The notes: generated by a model from the sequence alone, not told the origin. 38,102 bases of DNA from Candidatus Dormiibacterota bacterium (GCA_036495095.1 DASXNK010000021.1:1-38102); one strand, 5' to 3'; counted from the first letter of the stretch, positions 1 to 8,227 are shown. A program made the numbers and translations.

Positions 1-1195
1 TCGGCGTGCTCGTCGGGCTGCCGGTCGGGCTCGGCGTGCTCGTCGGGTTCGGAGTGCTCGTCGGGGTGCCGCTCGGGCTCGCCGTCGGCGTGCTCGTCGC
101 GGTGGCGGTCGGGCTGGGGGAGGGCGCCGGCGAGCCGGAGAAGCTGATCTGGACCAGCGTGCCCGCGGCGCCGACGGCCAGGCCGCCGTTGACATCGGTG
201 AGCTGGACGCCGTGGAGGTTCGCGGTGGTCCCCGAGGCGGTGACCGACCAGGTCAGGCCGCCGTCGACCGACCGCAGGATGGTCCCGCCGTCGCCGACCG
301 CGACGACCGTCGGGACCAGGGTGCCGAGGTCCGAGGCGGCGTCGCGGAGGCCCGCCACCGTCGGGATGCCGGTCAGCACGGTGGTCACCAGGCCGGGCAG
401 CGTGGTCTGGGGATCGACGGTGAGGAAGCCGTCGATCACCGCGCCGCCGGCGCCCACCGCGATCACGCCGCTCGCCGACGGAGCGAGGCCGTAGAGGTTG
501 GCGAGCGTGCCCGAGACCACCGGCGAGAAGAGCAGGTGGTGGATGGTGGAGTCGGCGTGGCCGACGACCATGGTGCCGGCGTCGCCGGCCGCGACCACCA
601 CGCCGTTGGCGAGATGGCGGATCGCGTTCAGCGCGGGCGAGCCGGGCACGCGGGCGTCGACGATGAAGGTCGCGCCGCAGCCGGCCGCGCCGGTCAGCTC
701 CATGATCAGGCCGTCGGTGCCCACCACCTCGACCCGGCCGGAGCCGAGGGAGGCGATGGCGTGCAGGTTCTCGGCGAACACCGCCGGGGGAACGTTGAGC
801 CGGCACCAGGCGTTGCCGCCGGCCTGGTAGTAGAGCGCGCCGTGGTCGCTGGCGGCGTAGACCTCGTCGTGGCCGAGCGCGTCCCTGCCCACGTTGAGGA
901 TCGCGTTGACGTTGACCCGGTCGGGCAGGTTGTCGAGGACGTCCCCGCTCGCGGTGTGGTGGACGATCACGCCGCCGGCGCCACCGAGGTAGCTGCCGGT
1001 GTTGTGGTCGATGCCGAGCAGGTCTGCGGTGGTGACGGTCGAGCTGAGCGCCGCCGCGGACTGGGGGTGTGAGGTCACCAGCGCACCGAGGGCGACCGAG
1101 CAGATGAGGCAGCCCGCGGCGCCACTCGCGATGGGCCGCTTCCGTCCGCGGAGAGGGCCTCGGCGAGGCGGTCCGGAATCGTTGATCGTGGTCAC
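1..1195 (-). CDS. Secreted beta-propeller (YCF48/BNR-like) protein with P/T/S-rich tail, C-terminus cut by window edge
   Basis: I read this frame directly on the minus strand from a GTG at 1195 to the window edge, about 398 codons without a stop. GGAGG lies about 10 nt before the GTG. An N-terminal basic stretch and a hydrophobic segment (about residues 20-48) look like a secretion signal or anchor. The body repeats short blade-like motifs (AVGDGGTILRSVDGG, VVGTDGLIMEL, VAAGDAGTMVVG, IAVGAGGAVIDG), including one Asp-box-like SVDGGLTW. This suggests a YCF48/BNR-type beta-propeller. From about residue 355 the protein turns into a PSPTATATSTPT-type low-complexity linker that runs off the window, so a cell-wall or surface domain may follow. 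Function is unknown. It lies 162 nt downstream of the TetR gene on the same strand. Confidence 0.75.
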   Translation of the reverse strand, partial: MTTINDSGPPRRGPLRGRKRPIASGAAGCLICSVALGALVTSHPQSAAALSSTVTTADLLGIDHNTGSYLGGAGGVIVHHTASGDVLDNLPDRVNVNAILNVGRDALGHDEVYAASDHGALYYQAGGNAWCRLNVPPAVFAENLHAIASLGSGRVEVVGTDGLIMELTGAAGCGATFIVDARVPGSPALNAIRHLANGVVVAAGDAGTMVVGHADSTIHHLLFSPVVSGTLANLYGLAPSASGVIAVGAGGAVIDGFLTVDPQTTLPGLVTTVLTGIPTVAGLRDAASDLGTLVPTVVAVGDGGTILRSVDGGLTWSVTASGTTANLHGVQLTDVNGGLAVGAAGTLVQISFSGSPAPSPSPTATATSTPTASPSGTPTSTPNPTSTPSPTGSPTSTP

Positions 1196-1304
1196 CTGGG
1201 TGGAACCTCCGTGCGCATGTCCAGTTGCCGCCGGACGAGAGGTGCCCGACACAACCGCAAGACCGCGCCCGTGACCCCGGCCTAACAGCGCGCACGGAGC
1301 TGTT

Positions 1305-1322
1305 TCATCCGTCACCGGATGA
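1305..1322. other. Inverted repeat (7-bp stem, 4-nt loop) between TetR and propeller genes
   Basis: TCATCCG and CGGATGA are perfect complements separated by TCAC. The hairpin lies just downstream of the TetR stop as read on the minus strand and has no T-run. It could be a weak terminator, an mRNA-stabilising hairpin or a binding site. No function can be assigned. Confidence 0.3.
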
Positions 1323-1357
1323 CCACAGACGCCACCCGATCGTCACCGGGCGGCGGC

Positions 1358-2071
1358 TCAGTCGACGCCGATCCGCTCCGGAGGACGGCGCCCGCCGCCA
1401 CGCGGCGTCCGCCCCAGCAGCCGGTCGAGCCATGGCGCAGCGCTGGTCAGCGTGGCCACCAGGGCGCTGGAGCCGCCGGCCTCGCCGCGGCGCATCCGGT
1501 CGACGATCTCCTGCCCGAGGTAGAGGGCGATGACGCTGGAGCCGATGGTGGCGGGATCGACCGCCCCGTCGAGCGGGGTGCCGGCGAGGATCCCGCCGGC
1601 GAGCTCGGTCGCGAAGTCGAACCACGGCTGCATCCGGGCCAGGATCTCGGCGCCGAGCCGGTCGTCGAACGCCATCCCGGCGACGATCTCCTGGACCGCG
1701 GTGAGGTGGCCCAGGGACAGGTCCTCGGCGTAGAGCTCCGCCATCGCCGCGGCCAGCGCGGACAGCGACGAGACCTCGTGGAGGCGTGACCGGTACCGGC
1801 TGAGGCGCTCGTCGCTGACCCGGTCCATCACCGCGAGCAGCACCGCGTCGAGGCTGCCGAAGTGATAGAAGATCAGTGCCGCGCTGAAGCCACCGGTGGT
1901 GGCGACCGCCCGCGCCGAGGTGCCCGAGTAGCCCTCGGCCAGCAGGGTGCGCAGCGCCGCATCGACGATCTGCGACCGGGTGCGGTCGCCGGCGTCGTTC
2001 CGCCGCCGCCGTCCGGGGCGGCGTCCCTCACCCTCCGGCTTCGATTTTTCCTGATCACTTGACTTGATCAT
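1358..2071 (-). CDS. TetR/AcrR-family transcriptional regulator
   Basis: This 237-residue protein has a basic N-terminal extension and then a TetR helix-turn-helix (about residues 35-80: SQIVDAALRTLLAEGYSGTSARAVA followed by FYHFGSLDAVLLAVMD). A helical ligand and dimer domain follows. The ligand cannot be guessed. I chose ATG 2071 rather than an upstream GTG because a -10 element (TATCCT) ends six bases before it and a -35 (TTGACG) stands 17 bp further up. The upstream start would lie above this promoter. The mRNA is therefore probably leaderless. A palindrome covers the -10 and the start codon, which suggests autoregulation and control of the divergent membrane-protein genes at 2145. Confidence 0.88.
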   Translation of the reverse strand: MIKSSDQEKSKPEGEGRRPGRRRRNDAGDRTRSQIVDAALRTLLAEGYSGTSARAVATTGGFSAALIFYHFGSLDAVLLAVMDRVSDERLSRYRSRLHEVSSLSALAAAMAELYAEDLSLGHLTAVQEIVAGMAFDDRLGAEILARMQPWFDFATELAGGILAGTPLDGAVDPATIGSSVIALYLGQEIVDRMRRGEAGGSSALVATLTSAAPWLDRLLGRTPRGGGRRPPERIGVD

Positions 2072-2107
2072 ATGTTCAGGATATGCTCTGGGCACATCGC
2101 CCGTCAA
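2059..2107. promoter_or_regulatory. Divergent sigma70-like promoters with a central palindrome (candidate TetR operator)
   Basis: Plus strand: -35 TTGACT (2059-2064), 17-bp spacer, -10 TATGCT (2082-2087), serving the gene at 2145. Minus strand: -35 TTGACG (2107-2102), 17-bp spacer, -10 TATCCT (2084-2079), serving the TetR gene at 2071. The palindrome CATAT-N7-ATATG (2069-2085) lies inside both promoters, so a bound dimer would block both. The two optimal spacings and the position of the palindrome are direct observations. The identity of the bound regulator is inferred from adjacency. Confidence 0.65.
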
Positions 2108-2144
2108 CGGCGGGGTGGGCGCCACCGCACCGGGGGGACACGTC

Positions 2145-2549
2145 GTGGACGGCAAGGTCGTCGAATACCTGATCTACGCACCCGCCAGCCTGCTGCTGAC
2201 GGTCTGGGTGGCCACCACCCTCCTCCGCCACGGGCGGCGGTTCCTGCTCGACGTGTTCCACGGCGAGGAGGCCCTCGCCGACTCGGTGAACCATCTGCTG
2301 GTGGTCGGCTTCTACCTGGTCAACCTCGGCTGCGTCACCCTGCAGCTGCGGCTCGACACCGAGCCCGCGAGCGTCGCCCAGGTGATCGAGGCGCTCGCCG
2401 GCAAGCTCGGCCTGGTGCTGGTGGTGCTGGGGGTGATGCACTTCGGCAACCTGCTCGTCCTCACCCAGATGCGGCAGCGGGCACTGCGACCCGCCGCTCC
2501 GATGCCGCCCCCCCCGCCCCCCGGCTGGCAGCCGCAGGCGCCCCGGTGA
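2145..2549 (+). CDS. Small integral membrane protein, unknown function
   Basis: This 134-residue protein starts at GTG 2145 behind a GGGGGGA ribosome-binding stretch. An in-frame ATG at 2064 is rejected because it overlaps the -35/-10 region. Three hydrophobic segments are visible: LIYAPASLLLTVWVATTLL, LLVVGFYLVNLGCVTLQL and GLVLVVLGVMHFGNLLVL. A proline-rich C-terminal tail (APMPPPPPPGW) follows. It is probably a cytoplasmic-membrane protein controlled by the divergent TetR regulator. It shares a GTGA overlap with the next gene, which implies translational coupling. I do not recognise a named family. Confidence 0.7.
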   Translation: MDGKVVEYLIYAPASLLLTVWVATTLLRHGRRFLLDVFHGEEALADSVNHLLVVGFYLVNLGCVTLQLRLDTEPASVAQVIEALAGKLGLVLVVLGVMHFGNLLVLTQMRQRALRPAAPMPPPPPPGWQPQAPR

Positions 2550-3142
2550 CGCCGCCCCGGGCCACCGCAGCGGTGGTCGGAGCCGCGGCGGCGGGGGTCG
2601 GCGGATGGCGGCTCGCGGTGCTCGCCGGCCACTGGGGCCAACCCGCCTACGCCATGCCCCTCGGGGTCGTGGTGGTCGCCGCCCTCGCCCTCGGCGCGGC
2701 GCTGGTGGCCGCGGTGGTCACGGTGCGGGCGGCCCGGCCCGACGTCGTCCTGCTCGGCATCGTCAGCGCCGGCCTCCTCGCCTACGGGATCCTGGGGATC
2801 TTCAGCATCGGGCTGCCGCTGCTGCTCCTCGGCGCCGCCGCCTGCACCGCGCTGGTCCGCCGGCTGGGCGGCGCATCGCGCTCGCTGCGGGTTGCGGGCC
2901 CCGGGCTCGGCGTCGCCGTGGTCGCGATCGTCGTGCTCGCCGCCCAGCTGCCGGTGGTCGAGTGCAACCCGGCCGGGGTGACCTCCTCCACCCCGATCTG
3001 GCTGTTCATCGGCGGCGCCTCGGGCTCGTCGGGCTCGGGGTCGTCCGACAGCGGCCTGAGCACCGGCACGGTGACCACCGGCGGCGCCAGCTTCGCGTAC
3101 CGCTGCGCGGGTGACCGGATGACGGACTTCCGGCGGCTGTGA
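2546..3142 (+). CDS. Integral membrane protein, unknown function
   Basis: This 198-residue protein starts at GTG 2546, overlapping the upstream stop by four bases (GTGA). It has about four hydrophobic segments (near residues 5-20, 32-52, 60-90 and 108-128). An extracytoplasmic-looking C-terminus rich in Ser/Gly/Thr follows, with two cysteines (ECNPAG and YRCAGD) that could pair. It forms a two-gene unit with 2145-2549 behind the TetR-associated promoter. No catalytic motif is visible and the function is unknown. A regulated membrane complex of the two proteins is an inference from the coupling only. Confidence 0.6.
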   Translation: MTPPRATAAVVGAAAAGVGGWRLAVLAGHWGQPAYAMPLGVVVVAALALGAALVAAVVTVRAARPDVVLLGIVSAGLLAYGILGIFSIGLPLLLLGAAACTALVRRLGGASRSLRVAGPGLGVAVVAIVVLAAQLPVVECNPAGVTSSTPIWLFIGGASGSSGSGSSDSGLSTGTVTTGGASFAYRCAGDRMTDFRRL

Positions 3143-3211
3143 CCCGCCGTGCACCGGGTGGGTGATCCCAGCGCCGGGTCGCCCCGTATCGGTGGTGAAC
3201 ACAGCGTCTGC

Positions 3212-3240
3212 TAGAGTGAATCATTACAAAAGGTACATAT
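3212..3240 (+). promoter_or_regulatory. AT-rich candidate promoter for ftsH
   Basis: This short stretch is unusually AT-rich for the region. It contains TAGAGT (3212-3217) and TACATA (3234-3239) as possible -10 elements, 50-75 nt before the ftsH GTG start. I cannot see a convincing -35, so it is a weak candidate. Confidence 0.3.
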
Positions 3241-3289
3241 TCGCTCGCGACGGAGACGCTCATCGCGGGACACCGCGGAGGTTGCCGAC

Positions 3290-5257
3290 GTGAAGCTGCC
3301 GACCCTCCGGCCGAGGACGACGGCGCCGGGACCGGCGCCCGGCGACCCACCTCCGCCTCCGCCGAGCACGGTGCGGCGGCTGCTGTCGCCGCGCTTCCTG
3401 CTGGTGATGCTCGTCCTGCTCACCGTCAACGTCCTGCTGGCCCGCACCTGGGGGCCCCAGGGCCCGACCGTGGTGGCGATCCCCTACAACCCCACGTTCC
3501 TGAGCCAGGTGATCGGCGACAACGTGAGCAGCATCACCAGCACCGGCCCCACCATCCAGGGGATCGCGCGCACGCCGGTGCACGCCCCGTCGGCCACCGA
3601 CAGCTCGGTCAACTTCACCACCGAGCTGCCCAGCTTCGTCGGCACCGGGCTGGAGGCCCTGCTGGTGCAGCACAAGGTGACGATCAACGCCGAGTCGCCG
3701 CTCCGCACCACCTCGCCGCTTCTCACCCTGCTGGTCACCTTCGGGCCCGCGATCCTGCTCATCGGCGGCTTCATCTGGCTCAGCCGCCGGGCCGCGGCGG
3801 CCGCCGGCGGCGGCATCTTCGGGATGGGGAAGAGCAAGGCGAGGCTGTACGACGCGGAGCGTCCCGGGACCACCTTCGCGGACGTCGCCGGGATCGACGA
3901 GGTCAACGAGGAGCTCAGCGAGGTGGTCGGCTTCCTCAAGGAGCCCGCCAAGTACCAGCGGCTCGGCGGCACCGTGCCCAAGGGCGTCCTGCTGGTCGGC
4001 CCTCCCGGCACCGGCAAGACGCTCCTCGCCCGCGCCGTCGCCGGCGAGGCCGGGGTGCCCTTCTTCAGCGTCGCCGCGTCGGAGTTCGTCGAGATGATCG
4101 TCGGGGTCGGCGCGTCGAGGGTCCGCGACCTGTTCGAGAAGGCCCGCGCCGCGGCTCCCGCGATCATCTTCATCGACGAGCTCGACGCCATCGGCCGCGC
4201 CCGAAGCTCGGCGATGCGGCTCGGCGGCCACGACGAGCAGGAGCAGACCCTCAACCAGATCCTCACCGAGATGGACGGGTTCAACGGCCGCGAGGGCGTC
4301 ATCGTCATCGCCGCCACCAACCGCGCCGACGTCCTCGACGCGGCGCTGCTGCGACCCGGGCGCTTCGACCGTCGGGTGATGGTGCAGCCCCCGGACCGGG
4401 CCGGTCGCACCGCCATCCTCACCATCCACACCCGCGGCGTGCCGCTGGCGGACGACGTGGACCTGGTCAGCCTCGGATCGCAGACACCCGGGCTGGTCGG
4501 CGCCGAGCTGCGGAACCTCGTCAACGAGGCGGCCCTGCTCGCCGCCCGCCGCGACCGCACCGCGGTGAGGATGGCCGACTTCGGCGACGCCCTCGAGAAG
4601 GTGCTCCTCGGCGCCGCACGGCACATCGTCCTCTCCGAGAGCGACCGCGAGCGCACCGCCTACCACGAGTCCGGGCACGCCCTGCTCGGCCTGCTCCTCC
4701 CCGGTGCCGACCCGGTGCGCAAGGTCTCGATCGTGCCTCGCGGACGGGCCCTCGGGGTCACCGTCCAGAGCCCCGTCGACGACCGGCAGAACTACCCCGA
4801 GGACTACCTGATGGCCCGGATCATCGGCGCCCTGGGCGGCCGGGCGGCCGAGCTGCTGATCTACGGGGTGGTCACCACCGGGGCGGAGAGCGACCTCAAG
4901 CAGGTGACGAACATCGCCCGCGAGATGGTGGTGCGCTGGGGCATGAGCCCGCGCGTCGGGCCGCTCAACCTCGCCGACGACGGCGAGGGCGGCTCGCTGC
5001 TGGCCCCGCAGCGCCTCTACAGCGAGGCCACGGCGCAGGTGATCGACGCGGAGATCCGGCGGATCGTCGAGGAGTGCTTCGAGCGCGCCGGCCTCCTGCT
5101 CCGGGAGAACCGGGGGCCGCTGGAGGCGCTCACCCGCGCCCTGCTGCGCGAGGACACCCTCGGCGAGCACGAGATCCTGGCCATCACCGGAATCGTCCCC
5201 AGCCCGGACCGGCCGGCGGCGGCCGAGCCCCGGCCGGTGGTGTCGGTGGTCGGCTGA
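3290..5257 (+). CDS. ftsH: ATP-dependent zinc metalloprotease FtsH
   Basis: This 655-residue membrane AAA+ protease degrades misfolded and regulatory membrane proteins. It has TM1 (about 33-50), an extracytoplasmic domain, TM2 (about 143-164) and an AAA+ module. The AAA+ module has Walker A GPPGTGKT (237-244), Walker [12 protein letters not shown], the pore motif [15 protein letters not shown] and the second region of homology ([19 protein letters not shown]). The peptidase has zinc site HESGH (459-463) and a distal acidic ligand in [10 protein letters not shown]. The HESGH form (usually HEAGH) is a mild variation. GTG 3290 is preceded by GGAGG at a normal distance. A proline-rich stretch precedes TM1. 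The gene stands alone. It could be one of several FtsH paralogs, which are common in such phyla. Confidence 0.95.
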   Translation: MKLPTLRPRTTAPGPAPGDPPPPPPSTVRRLLSPRFLLVMLVLLTVNVLLARTWGPQGPTVVAIPYNPTFLSQVIGDNVSSITSTGPTIQGIARTPVHAPSATDSSVNFTTELPSFVGTGLEALLVQHKVTINAESPLRTTSPLLTLLVTFGPAILLIGGFIWLSRRAAAAAGGGIFGMGKSKARLYDAERPGTTFADVAGIDEVNEELSEVVGFLKEPAKYQRLGGTVPKGVLLVGPPGTGKTLLARAVAGEAGVPFFSVAASEFVEMIVGVGASRVRDLFEKARAAAPAIIFIDELDAIGRARSSAMRLGGHDEQEQTLNQILTEMDGFNGREGVIVIAATNRADVLDAALLRPGRFDRRVMVQPPDRAGRTAILTIHTRGVPLADDVDLVSLGSQTPGLVGAELRNLVNEAALLAARRDRTAVRMADFGDALEKVLLGAARHIVLSESDRERTAYHESGHALLGLLLPGADPVRKVSIVPRGRALGVTVQSPVDDRQNYPEDYLMARIIGALGGRAAELLIYGVVTTGAESDLKQVTNIAREMVVRWGMSPRVGPLNLADDGEGGSLLAPQRLYSEATAQVIDAEIRRIVEECFERAGLLLRENRGPLEALTRALLREDTLGEHEILAITGIVPSPDRPAAAEPRPVVSVVG

Positions 5258-5362
5258 CCGGCATGAGCGGGAGACCTCCCACCCGCACCGGGTCTCCCCA
5301 TGAGGTGCTGCCCCGGCGGGTGGCGATCAACGAGGTGCTGATGCGACCCATGGAGCAGGCGG

Positions 5363-6007
5363 ATTAGGGCGCCCGACTGGTCGGCGATCGCCCAGCTGGC
5401 GACCGCGGCCGGCACCCTGGCGCTGGCGATCGCGACCTTCTTCTCCATCCGCTCCGCCAACCACGCGGCGCGGGTGGCCGAGCGCACCCTGCTGGTCGGG
5501 CTGCGCCCGGTGCTGATGCCCTCGCGCGCCGAGGACCACGTCGAGGACGTCCTCTTCGGCGACGACCACAGCCTCTCCGTCCGCGGCGGCCTCGCCGTGG
5601 TCGAGGAGGTCGAGGGCCGCTACTACCTGGCGATCTCGCTCCGCAACGTCGGCGCCGGGCTGGCGGTGCTCCGCGGCTGGCACGTCTCCGACGGGCGCGA
5701 GCGCTTCGACCACGACCACGTCGACGTCGACGCCGCCCGCCGCCAGCAGCGCGACCTCTACGTCGGCGCCGGCGACATCGGCTACTGGCAGGGGGCGGTG
5801 CGCGAGCTCGACGACCCCTTCCTCCCGGTCGTGCGCCAGGCGGTCACCGGGGGCACCCCGCTGACCGTCGACCTGGTGTATGGCGACCACGAGGGCGGCC
5901 AGCGCACCGTCAGCCGCTTCGTGCTCTATCCCCGCGAGGACGGCGGCGCCGAGTGGCGCTCCGAGGTGACCCGCCACTGGCACCTCGAGGGGCCGTCGCC
6001 ACGGTGA
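5363..6007 (+). CDS. Membrane-anchored protein of unknown function, start damaged or non-canonical
   Basis: The frame clearly codes from well before its first standard start (GTG 5474). Upstream in frame lies APDWSAIAQLATAAG followed by a hydrophobic helix (TLALAIATFF), a typical N-terminal anchor. After the in-frame stop at 5339-5341 there is no ATG, GTG or TTG. The only candidates are ATT 5363, with GGAG seven bases upstream, or CTG codons. Dropping one base (A5366) would join ATG 5350 to this frame and give MEQADWAPDWSAIAQL, so an extra base or assembly error is likely. The soluble part (about 180 residues) has no motif I recognise. The ends given assume the uninterrupted frame. Confidence 0.6.
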   Translation: MRAPDWSAIAQLATAAGTLALAIATFFSIRSANHAARVAERTLLVGLRPVLMPSRAEDHVEDVLFGDDHSLSVRGGLAVVEEVEGRYYLAISLRNVGAGLAVLRGWHVSDGRERFDHDHVDVDAARRQQRDLYVGAGDIGYWQGAVRELDDPFLPVVRQAVTGGTPLTVDLVYGDHEGGQRTVSRFVLYPREDGGAEWRSEVTRHWHLEGPSPR

Positions 6008-6112
6008 GCGTCCTGGTTGTGGTTCGGGGGACACGTGACATCGCGCGGCACCGGCTGGCGCCATCCGGGATGGCACGGATTGTCGAGCGGCTACCATCCC
6101 CGGGTGGCCTGC

Positions 6113-6721
6113 ATGGACCGCGTCTTCGCCGCCCTCTACGACCGGCTCCTGGCGCCCTCGGAGCGCGGCTGGCTGGGCGAGGAACGCCGCCGGCTGGTCG
6201 GGCGTGCAAGCGGCGACGTGCTCGAGATCGGGGGCGGGACCGGCGCCAATCTGGCGCACTACGGTGAGGTCGACCGGCTCGTGATCACCGAGCCGGAGGA
6301 GCCGATGCGCCGCCAGCTGGAGCGACGGACCCGGTCGCTGGGTCGCGCCGTGGTCGTGGACGATGCGCCGGCGGAGCGCCTCCCCTTCGCCGACTCCAGC
6401 TTCGACACGGTGGTGTCCACGCTGGTGCTCTGCACCGTGCGCGACCCCGCCGCCGCACTCACCGAGATCGGCCGCGTGCTCCGCCCCGGTGGCCGGCTGC
6501 TCTTCCTCGAGCACGTCCGGGGCGACGGCCGTCGCGGCCGTCTCCAGGCCCGCTTCACCCCTGTGTGGCGAGTCCTCGCCGGCGGCTGCCACCTCGACCG
6601 TGACACCGTCGCGGCGATCCGCCAGCATTTCGAGGTGCGCGAGCTCACCTCGCTGCAGCCCCGGGGCGCCCTCGAGATGGTGGTCCGTCCCGGGGTCGTG
6701 GGCGTGGCCGTCAGAGCCTGA
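6113..6721 (+). CDS. Class I SAM-dependent methyltransferase
   Basis: This 202-residue Rossmann-fold methyltransferase is of the UbiE/phospholipid N-methyltransferase-like type. The SAM motif I (DVLEIGGGTGANLAHY) is followed by an acidic residue at the end of strand 2 (ITEPEE), DAPAERLPFADSSFDTVVS (motif II region) and VLRPGGRLLFLEHV (motif III). The substrate is not evident. Lipids or quinones are possible given the family and the LRPGG-LLFLEH block. ATG 6113 is used here. GTG 6104, three codons upstream, is equally possible because TACCAT, a -10-like hexamer, ends six bases before it and would give a leaderless mRNA. Confidence 0.85.
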   Translation: MDRVFAALYDRLLAPSERGWLGEERRRLVGRASGDVLEIGGGTGANLAHYGEVDRLVITEPEEPMRRQLERRTRSLGRAVVVDDAPAERLPFADSSFDTVVSTLVLCTVRDPAAALTEIGRVLRPGGRLLFLEHVRGDGRRGRLQARFTPVWRVLAGGCHLDRDTVAAIRQHFEVRELTSLQPRGALEMVVRPGVVGVAVRA

Positions 6722-6729
6722 ACCCGCGT

Positions 6730-6764
6730 CGCGGAGGGCTCACCGGTGGGCTTGTCCCTCCGCG
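6730..6764. terminator. Hairpin after the methyltransferase gene (possible terminator)
   Basis: CGCGGAGGG (6730-6738) pairs perfectly with CCCTCCGCG (6756-6764) across a 17-nt loop that itself holds the palindrome CACCGGTG. It begins nine bases after the methyltransferase stop codon. There is no T-run, so termination efficiency is uncertain. Confidence 0.4.
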
Positions 6765-6854
6765 CCGCGGCCAATCCTGAGAGAACGGGTTCATACGCAA
6801 CACGTCCGGTTCCTCAGTCGACGGTGCCGTGGTACTTTTTCTCGTCGGCTCGCC

Positions 6855-6860
6855 TGTAAT
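6855..6860 (+). promoter_or_regulatory. Candidate -10 element for the hydrogenase small-subunit gene
   Basis: TGTAAT lies about 70 nt before the chosen start at 6930 in a locally AT-richer stretch. No good -35 is visible. The rest of the 6722-6929 gap holds the hairpin at 6730-6764 and nothing else I can name. Confidence 0.25.
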
Positions 6861-6929
6861 GTCGGCGGCATGGGCGTCCGGAGAAGGGTTGGGGCCCGCG
6901 CCACGCCGCGGGCCGGAGGACACATCGAC

Positions 6930-7961
6930 ATGGCCGGGTCCGGGTCCGGGTCCCCCAGCTTCCGCGGTGTCTCCGCCGTGGACGAGGTCCACATCCTCTG
7001 GATGACCGCGGGCCTCAGCTGCGACGGCGACTCGGTGTCGATGACCGCGGCCACCCAGCCGAGCATCGAGGACGTCCTCCTCGGCACCATCCCCGGCCTC
7101 CCCAAGGTGCACCTTCACAACCCCTTCCTCGCCTACGAGGTCGGCGAGGAATTCATGGAGTGGTTCTACCGTGCGGAGCGCGGTGAGCTCGACCCCTTCG
7201 TGGTCGTCTTCGAGGGCTCGGTGCCCAACGAGAACAACAAGGAGGAGGGCTACTGGGCGGCGTTCGGCACCGACCGGGTGACCCAGCAGCCGATCACCAC
7301 CTGCGAGTGGATCGACCGCCTCGTCCACCACGCCTGGGCGGTGGTCGCCGTCGGCACCTGCGCCGCCTACGGCGGGATCCACGCGATGCTCGGCAACCCG
7401 ACCGGCGCCATGGGTCTGACCGACTACCTCGGCAAGGGCTGGCGGTCGCGCTGCGAGCTGCCGGTGATCAACGTCCCCGGCTGCCCGGCGAAGCCGGACA
7501 ACATCATGGAGACCCTCCTGGCCGTCCTCTGGCACCTCGCCGGCCTCACCGAGACCATCCCGCTCGACCAGCTGGGGCGGCCGACCTGGCTGTTCAACAT
7601 GATGGCGCGCGAGGGCTGCTCCCGCACCGGGTTCAACGAGCACGCCGACTTCGCCACCGGCTTCAACTCCGTCAAGTGCCTCGCCAAGCAGGGCTGCTGG
7701 GGCTCGGTGGTCAACTGCAACGTCTCCAAGCGCGGCTGGATGGGCGGCATCGGCGGCTGCCCGAGCGTCGGCGGCATCTGCATCGGCTGCACCATGCCCG
7801 GGTTCCCCGACCGGTTCATGCCCTTCCTCGACACGCCGATGGGCGGGAAGCTCGTCTCCGAGCTGCTGCCGCCGCAGGGGCTGCGGCTGCGCGCGGTGCG
7901 CATGATCGCCAATGCCGAGGTCAACGTCGAGCCGACCTGGCGCGCCCCGGAGATCACGTGA
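6930..7961 (+). CDS. hhyS: [NiFe]-hydrogenase small subunit, high-affinity group 1h/1l-like
   Basis: This 343-residue electron-transfer subunit belongs to an uptake [NiFe]-hydrogenase of the actinobacterial (group 1h/5, or related 1l) type. These enzymes oxidise atmospheric H2 during starvation. Recognisable blocks are HILWMTAGLSCDGDS (Cys31, Asp34), GTCAAYGG (Cys144), VPGCPAKPDN (Cys185) and a Cys-rich C-terminal half (AREGCSRTGF, KCLAKQGCWG, GGCPSVGGICIGCTMPGFPD) for the other Fe-S clusters. The usual CxGC is CDGDS here. A 3-Cys/1-Asp proximal cluster is known from the Ralstonia enzyme of this group. There is no Tat signal and no C-terminal anchor. ATG 6930 has GGAGGA nine bases upstream. 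ATG 6870 is possible but less likely. No large-subunit gene is nearby. A small Cys-rich gene overlaps its stop. Confidence 0.93.
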   Translation: MAGSGSGSPSFRGVSAVDEVHILWMTAGLSCDGDSVSMTAATQPSIEDVLLGTIPGLPKVHLHNPFLAYEVGEEFMEWFYRAERGELDPFVVVFEGSVPNENNKEEGYWAAFGTDRVTQQPITTCEWIDRLVHHAWAVVAVGTCAAYGGIHAMLGNPTGAMGLTDYLGKGWRSRCELPVINVPGCPAKPDNIMETLLAVLWHLAGLTETIPLDQLGRPTWLFNMMAREGCSRTGFNEHADFATGFNSVKCLAKQGCWGSVVNCNVSKRGWMGGIGGCPSVGGICIGCTMPGFPDRFMPFLDTPMGGKLVSELLPPQGLRLRAVRMIANAEVNVEPTWRAPEIT

Positions 7962-8227
7962 ACGCCCCCGGCGGGACGGGCTCGGGCGCCTCGATCGCCG
8001 CCATCGACGCCGCAGCCCTCGAGGCGCGGCAGCGCGGCCACAACCTCGCCGGGTTCCGCCGGCTCTGCAACAGCGCCGGGTATCAGTTCTGCGCGCGCTG
8101 TCGTGGCTGCGGCCAGGAGGTGAGCGTGCACCGGGGCAACGGCTCCTGGTGGCACTCCCCCATCGCCCCCTGTCCGCGCGTCCACGACGAGCGCAACGGT
8201 GGCCCCGAGGCTAGCGGGCGGCGCTGA
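7958..8227 (+). CDS. Small Cys-rich protein coupled to the hydrogenase gene
   Basis: This 89-residue protein starts at GTG 7958, overlapping the hydrogenase stop as GTGA. It contains RLCNSAG, then YQFCARCRGCGQEVSV and APCPRVHDE, which look like a zinc-ribbon or small metal-binding fold. The tight coupling suggests co-translation with the hydrogenase small subunit and perhaps an assembly or electron-transfer role. That role is inference only. Its last 17 nt overlap, tail to tail, a small minus-strand gene. Confidence 0.6.
   Translation: MNAPGGTGSGASIAAIDAAALEARQRGHNLAGFRRLCNSAGYQFCARCRGCGQEVSVHRGNGSWWHSPIAPCPRVHDERNGGPEASGRR

Noticed and set aside
1-1072. Plus-strand frames at the left edge
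   Set aside because: They are shadows of the minus-strand propeller gene, whose translation shows a signal sequence, blade repeats and a P/T/S-rich tail.
3260-5170. Long minus-strand open frame opposite ftsH
   Set aside because: It mirrors the codon pattern of ftsH, is rich in Arg/His/Gly/Ala without any domain, and is a typical GC-rich antisense shadow.
5264-5367. 34-codon frame between ftsH and the next gene
   Set aside because: No ribosome-binding site or recognisable sequence. Its last codons are probably the true start of the downstream gene, separated by a one-base shift.
6363-6929. Upstream extension of the hydrogenase subunit frame
   Set aside because: It overlaps the methyltransferase gene in another frame and lies before the strong GGAGGA and ATG 6930.
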